64,000 nt of DNA from contig NW_008705561.1 in NCBI RefSeq assembly GCF_000186865.1, positions 2,681,619-2,745,618 on the forward strand, written 5' to 3'. A model generated the notes under the pieces. The model was not told the origin of the DNA. It saw only the letters and a list, made by a program, of their open reading frames with translations, and did not search any database. Numbering within the stretch: the first letter of the stretch is position 1; the number at the start of each line of letters is the position of its first letter. The DNA comes from Aureococcus anophagefferens (lineage: Eukaryota > Sar > Pelagophyceae > Pelagomonadales > Pelagomonadaceae). Of this stretch, positions 56,571-64,000 are shown piece by piece. The position numbers and the translations under genes were made by a program.

Positions 56571-59500
56571 CTAGACCGGCCCGGCGGTCCACATGGAGCC
56601 GTGGAGCGTCCGCGGGGAGCCGAAGGTCTTGCCGTCGTTGCGCGTGACGGAGGACGCGCGGCGGCGGAGGCGCGGCGGCGCGGACGGCGGCCGCGGCGCG
56701 GCGAAGTCGACCCGGGCCACGGCCTGGGCCTCGTCGAAGGTCGCGTAGTTCGCGGACAGCGCCGTGCGGTACTGCTTGTCGAGCTTCGCGAGCTCGACGT
56801 GGAGCAGGCTCTTCAGGTTCGCGAGCGCCTTCTCCTGGCGGCGCTCCATGGACAGCAACCGGCTCGCGTGGCGCCGCTCGAGGGCCGCGTAGGCGTTCTG
56901 GTGCTGGACGACCAGGTTCTCGAGGCGCCGGCCCGTCGCGACCCTCTTCACGGCGTCGCAGTGGGACTTCGCCGTCTCCAGATCCAGCTTCCGCGCGTGG
57001 CGCTCGTGCTCGTCGGCCTCGGCGAAGCGCTTCTTCTTCCGCAGGTGCTTGGCGAGCTTCAGCTGGCGCACGAACTCGGGCGTCTTCGTCCGCGTGCGGA
57101 TGTTGAACTTCTGGTTCGCGGCGAGGTACGCGGGCCGGTCGCTGGGCAGCGCGTCGGCGGCGGGCTTCTCGTAGCCCTCGGCCTTGTCGACCATCTCCTC
57201 GACGTAGGACGACGCCTGGCGGTCGTGCTCGCGCTTCAGGAGCTCGAGCGCGGTCCGCGCGTCGCGATCGCGCGCCATCCGCTCCTGCGCGTGGTGCTCC
57301 TCCAAAGCGCGCTCCCGCGCGGCGTGCTGGACGGCGACGCGCTGCTTCGCCGCGACGAGCTGGCGCTTGCAGCGCGCGGCCCGCTCGCGCTTCTGCGCGT
57401 CCTGGAGCGCCGCGATGGGCGCGTCGAGCTCGAGCGCCTTCTCCAGTAGACCGTCGCGCCGGAGGTTCGCGCGCTCCGCGAGCAGCGTCTTGAGCGTCGC
57501 TTGGCCGGAGACGACGCTCTGGGACCGCGCGTCCAGGTTCGACATTTGCTCGCCGTGCTCGTTGAGGTGGTGGCCCTGGCTGAGGTCGCGCTCGTGTTTC
57601 TGCGCGCGGCGGTGCAGGTAGCGGTCGAGGCGCCGGTTGATGGACGTGCGCAGGACCTTGGCCGCCGGCGACTCGAGGGGCTTGGCCCCGGCCGGGAGGG
57701 ACACCTCCGACACCCCTCCGATCACGCCGGGCCGCGCGCGGCGGCCCAAAGGGCTCTTGCCGTCGCGCCGCTGCGGCCGCCGCGGCGTCGACGTGGACAG
57801 CGTGCCGAGCTCCGCCGCCGACGGCGCGAAGCCCAGGGACGCGCCGGAGGCGCGGTCCGTCGAGAAGGCGCCGCTGGGCCGCGAGGACGGGAAGAGCTCG
57901 TTCGTCGCCTTGGACCGGCGCCGCGCGGCGGGCCGGCCGTCCGCGGACCGCGGGCAGCGTCTCAATATAGGCCCGCAGGCGCGGCACCCCTCCAAAGCCT
58001 CGAAGCCCGCCAACGCGAAGGCGAAGACGACGTGGAAGCGCGGCGCGCCGCCGCCGTCGCCCACTGGCAGCACCGCGACGTTGCAGCTTTTCGTGGAGAC
58101 GACGGCCGCGGTCGCCGCCCCCCGGGCGGCGTCCGCCGCGTCGTCCGGCGCGGACTCGCCGAAGGCCGACCGCACGGCCGCCGCCCAGGTCTGGGACGGC
58201 GGCGCGCCGGGCTCGACGACGCAGGCCGTCGGCCACTCGCCGGAACGGAACGTGTGGTACGCCATCTCGCGCCACAGGCTCGCGCCGGTCCGCGCGTACT
58301 TGTCCATCGATAAAAACGGCACGCCCTGGCGCGGGTGGTGCGCCGCCGTGTGGAGGTCCGCGTCGACGTCGAGGCAGCTCGGCAGGTCGCCGCTCCGCGT
58401 GCCCCGCAAGCCCAAGATCGCCGCGACGAGCTCGCGGCCGTGCTTCGCCCGCAGGAAGCCCGGTAAGACCCGCGACAGCACGCGCACGCAGCGGTGCTGG
58501 AGCTCCGGCAATTTCGTCAAGATCGGCGCCCAGTCGAAGGCCGGGTCGCTGAGCGCGCCGACGGGGATCTCGATCGTCGACGTCACGTAGAGCGGGTTCT
58601 CCGCGTACTCGCGGAAGGCCCGCGATGCCAAACGCCCCTGGGCCGCCTGCGTCGCGCCCCCGAGGATCGCGTCGATCTGGCGCCAGCATCGGACTAACGC
58701 TTTCGCGACGGCGGACCGGTGCTCGCAGTACTTCGCGAACGCCGCGCGGCACGCGCCGCCCTGCCTCAGCAGCGCCGCCGTCGTCTCCAGCGGCGCCGCG
58801 AGCCACTTGAGCGCCGTGAACTTCAAGATGGCCTCGAGGTGGTTCGACTCGACGGCGAGGCGCTCCTTGAGCGGCTTCGCGGCGTCGCCGTCGGGCACGG
58901 GGTCCTCGGCGAGGTCCCGCGCCCAGGGCGTCTCGAGCCGCCTCGGCACCTCGAGGCCCGCCAGCACGGCCGCCGCGTCGCCGTCCAACCCGCAGTCCAC
59001 GGACGACGGGCAGCCCCGCAGGAACGCGTCGACGGCCGCGAGCTGCGCCTCGACGGCGTCCGACGGCGCGTCCATGTTCACCTGGAGCCCGACCTGGAAG
59101 GCGTAGGACCCGTCGGCGCCGAAGACGGGGTGGAGCGCCACGAGGCACTCGAAGGTGCCCCGGTCGTCGTCGCCGCGGTGGCCGCCGTGGCCCGCCGCGC
59201 CCGCGGCGCGCGCGTTCGTCAGGCGAACCAAGGCGCCCCGGCGCCCCCGCACGGCGGACCGCAGCTCCTCCACGAGGTAGGCCCGCGTGCCCGCGCACTG
59301 GAGCAGCCGGCAGTTCTCCTCGAGCACGTCCGTCTCCGTCTCCGCGCCCGCCAACGCCAGAAACGCGTCGTTCGCGAAGACTATGGGCGCGCCCGGCCTC
59401 GCGACGTCGCAGCAGATGCAGGCCAGGGCGCTGTGCTCCATGGCGCCCTTGAGGCAAGCTACGAAGAGCTCGCGGAAGTCGCCGGGGTCCTCCAGGTCGC

Positions 59501-61216
59501 CGACGTCGCGCGCGGCCGTGACGCCGCGGTCGGCCTCGCCGTCCGCCTTCACCAAATCCTTCACGAATTGAGGACCACCCGGGCTCTCCAGGATCTGCGG
59601 CAGGAAGTCGGCCGCTAAAGCGCCCGTCGCCGCGCGCTTGTAGCGCACGTCGCGCTTGAACGACACCGCGTCGACGGCGTCTAAAGCCCACGCGGCCGCC
59701 GGGCTTCCAAAGTCCGCGTCCGCCGCGGCCTGCTTCAGCGCCGCGCGGTGCGGCGCCGACGCCAACAAGTCGCCCAATGCCCGTTCGCCGTCGAGCGCCA
59801 GGCCCAACGCCGACAGCGCGAAGACGAGGCGCCGCGCGCGCGCCGCCGGGTCCGCGGTCCGCTCCGACGCGTCCGCGGCCGCCGCCGCGGCCGCGAGGGC
59901 CGCCTCGGCGACGCGCTCCCCCCCAAAGGGCAGGTGCCGCGGCAGGCGCGTCACGACGTCGTCGAGGCGCCGCAGGTTCCGCCGCCGCTCGAGGATGTCG
60001 CGGTCCTGCGCCTCGTGCTGGACGCAGAGCACGAATCTATAGCCGCCGTCGGCGTCGAAGAGCGGCCGGAAGCTCACGAGGTTCCGGAACATCTGGCCGT
60101 TCTTGCGGTAGTTCGTCAGCACGACTTCGCAGTCCTGCCGCTCCTGGAGGCAGGCGCTGAGGCACGCGAGCGCCTCGGGCTCCGACGCGGGCCCCTGGAG
60201 GAAGCGGCAGTTCCGCCCGAGGAACTCGTCGAAGTCGTAGCCCACGAGATCCCGGAAGGCCGCGTTCCCGAAGACCAAGGGGTTCCCGGGCACGGCGACG
60301 TCGGACACCGTCAGCGGCACGTCGGAAGCCTCGAAGAGGTCGCCGACGAGGCGGAGCCAGCTCGGCCCGTCGTAGACGCGGCGCTTCAGCGCGACGTCGA
60401 GGAGCTGCTCCGCGCCGTCGGCGTAGACCTCGGCCAGCAGGGCGTCCCAGTCCGTCGCGGCGCACAGGACGGGGAAGGCCTCGAGCACGAGCAGCTTCCA
60501 CCGCCGGTCCGCGGCGTCTAAAACCTCGGCCACGACGGCGTAGGACCGCGGCTGCGCCTGGGCAGCACAAGAGTGATTCAACGTCGCTTCAACGTGAGTG
60601 TTCCGCGCGCGCGCGTTCCGGAAAAAGCATCCACGCTTCGAGACCGTTCCGAGAGATGATCGCTCGTCCAAAAGTCAGGCGAAGCGGGTGGAAAACGGCC
60701 GAGATATGAGCCTTTGAAGTTGGGAATTTCGCTCTCTTTTGCTGCCCGCGGCTGCGCCTCCTGCCGCAGGTCGTCGGCGGCCCAGATCTCGCCCGTCGCC
60801 GCCGTGCGCCGCTCGAGGCCGATGCCCGCGAAGGCGCGCGACGCGTGCACGACGTGGGTCTTGAAGAGCTGCGCCGCGAGCGTGAGCGCTCTTTCCTGCT
60901 CGCGGCTCCGCGACGCGCCCCGCAGCGCCTCCGCGGCCTCGACGAAGCGCAGCGTCTCGACCTGCGGCTCGCTCAGGACCGCCTCGAAGGCGCACCGGAA
61001 GGCCCCGGAGCGCGCGAGGAGCTTGCGCAGCGCGCCGCCGACGTCCAGCGACTCGCCGGGCGGGCCGAGGCGCAGCAGCGGCGATTGGACGCGCGGGCCG
61101 AGCTGGCCGTGCTTCCGGATGCCCGTGAAGCGGCCGTTGCCGAGCAAGGCGCTCGCCACCGAGGCGGCCCGGCCGGCGCCGCTCACGTGCTTTGGGGGCG
61201 GCAGCACCGCCGCCAT
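56571..61216 (-). CDS. RGS-LOV-LOV photoreceptor candidate with coiled-coil tail, one introner
   Basis: Exons 61216-60758 and 60557-56571 give 1,481 residues; the phase-0 GC-AG intron 60558-60757 is a family A introner, and splicing reads DDLRQEAQPRSYAVVAEV. Residues ~45-195 resemble an RGS domain (FRCAFEAVLSEPQVETLRFV, then FKTHVVHASRAFAGI). LOV1 (~235-335) has the flavin-adduct Cys in GRNCRFLQG (codon 60207-60209), flavin-contacting NYRKNGQMFRN and a terminal FVLCVQHE strand. A second, degenerate LOV (~540-650) keeps ENCRLLQ (codon 59310-59312). The C-terminal ~450 residues are basic coiled coil (RERALEEHHAQERMARDRDA). Probable blue-light sensor acting on heterotrimeric G-protein signalling. 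RGS assignment is less certain than LOV. Confidence 0.82.
60558..60749 (+). mobile_element. Introner element, family A (copy 8)
   Basis: 192 bp with a perfect duplication GCGCAGCC (coding strand) at 60757-60750 and 60557-60550. It splits the RGS-like domain of the LOV protein. Antisense to its host. Ends CTGGGCAGCACAAGAG and CTCTTTTGCTGCCCGC on the plus strand. Confidence 0.94.
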
Positions 61217-61334
61217 CCCACTCTCGAAGCCGAAACCGCGGCCGCGTCTGGATACAATGTTATTGAACATATCAAGACGATATACTTGAGTATAGTCTGT
61301 GGCTCTGCGGCCTGTTCCAGCCGCGAAGAGAAGC

Positions 61335-62278
61335 ATGGCCGCCATGGAGGGCAAACGGCGCGTGTCGATCCACGACCCCTTCGACGGGAACGAGGACAAC
61401 AACCCCTACAAGGTCAAGGGGTCGCGCCTGCGCGCGCACACCCAGGGCGACAAGTTCACCGAACTCTGCAACCAGGATCCGCGCGCCCGCCGCGTCCGCC
61501 GCGGACCCCCCGCCGAGCGCCAACGCCCGCCCCCGCCCGCAGGGTCGACCAGTGCGAGTACTTCCTCAAGAGCTTCATCTTCGCCCTCGGCGACTCCTGG
61601 AAGGACGTGCCCCAGATGTGCTCCGACTACCAGAAGCACGCGAAGGACACGGGCCCGTCGGACTGCTCCATGAACCACATCCAGGCCGCCGACTTCCTCC
61701 AGAAGCACGGCAAGACGCGCACGGGCATCCAGCGCAAGCACGAGATCGAGGACGTCGACATGAACAGCGACGGCCAGATCTCGTTCATCGAGTACCTCAT
61801 CCTCCACTACAAGGCGATGATCCTCAAGGAGTACTACGAGCGCCACGAGGCCGCGCCCGAGGAGGACCTGGGCAACGACTGCGTCGGCGTCTGCGGCGTC
61901 GGCAAGAAGCTCCTCGAGGAGCTCTTCACCATGCCCAAGGGCCTGAGCCCGCAGCTCGAGGCCGCGCTCGAGGCCTTCGCGGACGAGAAGAAGAAGCGCG
62001 AGGCGAAGATCAAGGAGCTCACGGCCAAGGCGGAGAAGGGCGGCGTCAAGGGCATGGCCGCCAAGCAGGAGCTCGTCATCCTCGAGAGCGGCGACAAGAC
62101 GGAGATGAACCGCATCGAGCTCACGCTCAACGCCGCGAAGCGCAAGGCCAACAAGCAGAGCGGCGAGGACGCCCTCAAGAAGGAGAAGGAGAAGCAGGCC
62201 GCCGAGCTCAAGAAGGCCGCCGAGGCCAAGAAGGCCAAGATGAAGGCGCGCATGGCCATGTTCGAGAAAAAAGGATGA
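61335..62278 (+). CDS. EF-hand calcium-binding protein
   Basis: Exons 61335-61480 and 61543-62278 give 293 residues. The 62-bp intron has a GC donor and a CCCGCAG acceptor, joining ELCNQDP to VDQCEYFLKSF. The N-terminus MAAMEGKRRVSIHDPFDGN leads to a Cys-containing helix region. One canonical EF-hand loop is DMNSDGQISFIEY (~135), with LQKHGKTRTGIQRKHEIED before it. The C-terminal 120 residues are a Lys/Ala coiled coil (EDALKKEKEKQAAELKKAAE) ending KARMAMFEKKG. Similar proteins occur in many stramenopiles and are probably cytoskeletal or flagellar calcium sensors. The start is 118 bp from the divergent RGS-LOV gene. Confidence 0.82.
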
Positions 62279-62394
62279 GCGCCCGCGGACGCCGCGCGCT
62301 CCTAATCGCCGCGTGCGACCTCGCGCGCCAGGTCCGCGGCGAGTCGGCGCGCCGACAGGGTGTGCCCCGCTGCGATGCACACCCGCCGCGTCCC

Positions 62395-63015
62395 TTACTT
62401 CACACCTCCCTCGGCGCCGTCGACGAGCTGGTAGCCGACGTTGAAGCGCGTCGTCTCCGAGGGGTCCGCGCCGCCCGCGAGTTTGAAGTGGCTCACGACG
62501 CGCCGGTGGTGCGCGGCGAGGCCGACGACGAGCAGCAGCTCGACGAGGCAGCAGTGCGCGGCGAGGAGCGCGAGCGACCGGCAGCGCGTCCGCAGCCAGG
62601 CCTCGACGAACATGTGGCGCCCGGACTCGTAGAGGATGCCCTCGCCCGGGTTGATGTGGCCCAGGCCGTAGAGGAGGTGCCACATGGCCGTCCACATGGC
62701 CGCCTGGCCGAGCATCGTCAGCGCGACGACGAGCGACGCGCCGGCGAACGCGCCGAGCACGAAGCGCGCGGACTCGTCCGGCGGCCGGCAGCCGAAGCAG
62801 AGGGCGCCCGCGAGCGCGTGGCCCAGCGCGACGGCGCCGCCGCAGACGCCGGCGACGCCGACGCCCTTGTTCACCTTCCAGAGCTCGTCGAGGCCCCAGC
62901 CCTCGTAGCAGGGCTGCACGTAGCAGCGGCCCACGGTCATGCACGCGAGGACGAGGTAGCTCGCCGTGAGCGGCGCCAGCACCGCGTAGCCCGCGACCTG
63001 GCACCGGCGCCACAT
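62395..63015 (-). CDS. Four-TM membrane protein, family unknown
   Basis: A 206-residue protein starting MWRRCQVAGYAVLAPL. Hydrophobic segments: VLAPLTASYLVLACMTVG, VCGGAVALGHALAGALCFG, FVLGAFAGASLVVALTML and SLALLAAHCCLVELLLVVGL. A conserved-looking loop WHLLYGLGHINPGEGILYES and Cys pairs (CYVQPCYEGWG) are present. The C-terminus is soluble (FKLAGGADPSETTRFNVGYQ). The frame is open upstream to 63360 but the extra part is basic and overlaps the MFS gene's start, so the internal Met is preferred. Function unknown. Divergent from the transporter gene, 151 bp apart. Confidence 0.62.
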   Translation of the reverse strand: MWRRCQVAGYAVLAPLTASYLVLACMTVGRCYVQPCYEGWGLDELWKVNKGVGVAGVCGGAVALGHALAGALCFGCRPPDESARFVLGAFAGASLVVALTMLGQAAMWTAMWHLLYGLGHINPGEGILYESGRHMFVEAWLRTRCRSLALLAAHCCLVELLLVVGLAAHHRRVVSHFKLAGGADPSETTRFNVGYQLVDGAEGGVK

Positions 63016-63166
63016 GGCGCTGCCGACGCGGCGCCGCGAGATCGCGCGCGCGCGAGGCTGCCCGGCTGGAGCTGCCCTGCATAGTGAGGCTCTCGATGGC
63101 GTCAATGATGCCGTTGCCCGAATCGATGACGAGGATGGTGAGGCAGGTTTAAGGAACCGCGCAACG

Positions 63167-64000
63167 ATGGGCTGCTGCGGCCCCGCGGACGTGGGCCGGC
63201 GGAAGGTGCTCGTGGCGCTGCTCGCGAACGCGGGCGCGGCGATGAATTTCAGTACGATTGAGATCGCGGTGATGCTCATGGGCGACGCCGAGGGCCTGAC
63301 GCGGGGCTGGGAGATGAGCGTGCTCGATTCTCTAGTCTTCGCGGGCTGCATCATCGGCATGGTGAGCTTCGGCTACGTGGGCGACCGCGTCGGGCGCGTC
63401 AAGGGCCTCCAGGCGGCCATGTTCCTGTCCGTCTTCGGCGTCGTGCTGTCGGCGGCGACGCCGATGGACACGGAGGCCGAGGTCGCGGCCGTGCTGTGCG
63501 TCGCGCGCTTCGTGCTGGGCGTCGGCATCGGCGGCGTCTACCCGCTGGCGGCGGCGCTCGCCTACGAGCGGAGCGACAGCGACGCGGTCGGCGAGCTGTC
63601 CGTGGCCGCGGCGAACTTCGGGCAGCCCTGCGGCGTGCTCGCGCTCTACGCGACGGCCTACGCGATCTACGCGACGCCGGGCCTCGACAGCGGCGCGCGG
63701 TGGCGGAGCATGCTGCTCGTGGGCGCCGTGCCCTTCGCGTGGGCGCTGCTTTTGGCGGACGGGCTGCCCAAGTCCGACCGGCCGCCGGCGCCGCCACCGG
63801 CCAAGGCGGCCGGCGCGGCGCCGAAAGCGGGCGACGCCTTCCTCGCGCTGCTCGAGGAGGACCGGGGCTTCCGCGTCGCCCTCGGCGGCGCGGCCGCGGC
63901 GTGGCTCGGCTACAACACGTACGCGTACGGCATCATCTGCTACTACCCGGAGCTCGAGTCCGCGATCTTGGGCGACGACGTCTCGGCGGTGCTGGCCGCC
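63167..64000 (+). CDS. MFS transporter, sugar/phosphate porter type (5' part only)
   Basis: The frame from MGCCGPADVGRRKVLVALLA runs to the window's end (278 codons, no stop). The first helices, the loop GYVGDRVGRVKGLQAAMF (motif A: G-x-x-x-D-R-x-G-R-x-x-x) and the RFVLGVGIGGVYPLAAALAY (motif B / sugar-porter R-x-x-x-G-x-G-x-G) are clear. A later segment reads FGQPCGVLALYATAYAIYA, and WLGYNTYAYGIICYYPELES starts the C-terminal half. This layout fits the PHS/SP branch (phosphate or sugar:proton symporters). Substrate cannot be fixed without the rest. Confidence 0.88.
   Translation, partial: MGCCGPADVGRRKVLVALLANAGAAMNFSTIEIAVMLMGDAEGLTRGWEMSVLDSLVFAGCIIGMVSFGYVGDRVGRVKGLQAAMFLSVFGVVLSAATPMDTEAEVAAVLCVARFVLGVGIGGVYPLAAALAYERSDSDAVGELSVAAANFGQPCGVLALYATAYAIYATPGLDSGARWRSMLLVGAVPFAWALLLADGLPKSDRPPAPPPAKAAGAAPKAGDAFLALLEEDRGFRVALGGAAAAWLGYNTYAYGIICYYPELESAILGDDVSAVLAA

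Noticed and set aside
57501..59618. Several plus-strand frames opposite the RGS-LOV gene
   Set aside because: All are Arg/Ala-rich and overlap the well-supported LOV coding sequence.
22330..60749. A transposase gene for the introners
   Set aside because: No frame in the window shows transposase motifs. The elements are too short to encode one, so the source must lie elsewhere.

Overview
The window is a 64 kb stretch of very GC-rich, gene-dense nuclear DNA from a photosynthetic eukaryote. It is most consistent with a pelagophyte stramenopile such as Aureococcus anophagefferens. Three things point there: almost intron-free long ORFs separated by very short spacers; plastid-type genes (protoporphyrinogen oxidase, lumenal FKBP, bestrophin) beside EF-hand, LOV and RGS genes; and above all twelve short inverted-repeat elements that each form a complete spliceosomal intron. 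Short DNA-transposon introns ('introner elements') were described in A. anophagefferens and Micromonas by Huff, Zilberman and Roy (2016). The species name remains an inference.

Layout. 1-13.1 kb: a 3' gene fragment, a hypothetical, a CCDC124/Lso2-like gene, an FAD monooxygenase with a DnaJ-type zinc-finger N-terminus, a fasciclin-domain protein, a PDZ + aldo/keto reductase fusion with two ordinary small introns, an orphan gene in a lower-GC patch, a three-EF-hand protein and a large unknown. 13.2-16.8 kb: an adenylation/carrier/multi-membrane fusion. 16.9-24.9 kb: one ~2,611-residue FG-GAP plus Cys-repeat membrane protein, joined across an introner. 25-35 kb: small membrane proteins, a GT34-like glycosyltransferase with two introners, a DUF3223/RRM protein, an EF-hand membrane protein, a GNAT, a secreted glycosyltransferase-like gene with an introner, and a gene broken by a 50-N assembly gap. 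35.5-46.4 kb: plastid PPOX (introner), a Cys-rich membrane protein (introner), a 1,158-residue EF-hand/IQ protein cut by four introners, an ABM-domain protein and a bestrophin. 46.5-54.2 kb: FKBP, ankyrin, PhyH dioxygenase, C45-like hydrolase (introner), TEX30/KANL3-like hydrolase, a RelA/SpoT-like protein with an AT-rich 3' end, and gene debris. 54.3-64 kb: an Ala-rich coiled-coil protein with an apparent frameshift, an RGS-LOV-LOV photoreceptor candidate (introner), an EF-hand protein, a four-TM protein and the start of an MFS transporter.

The twelve introners fall into three families: A (8 copies, about 192 bp, ends CTGGGCAGGA...), B (2 copies, about 204 bp, ends CTGTGTGG...) and C (2 copies, 80 bp). 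Each is flanked by an 8-bp target-site duplication. In every case splicing from the first base of the upstream duplication (GC in nine, GT in three) to the AG at the element's end restores the pre-insertion reading frame. Neighbouring genes show no operon-like common pathway. Many are divergent or convergent pairs with spacers of tens of bases, and two convergent pairs share overlapping stop codons.
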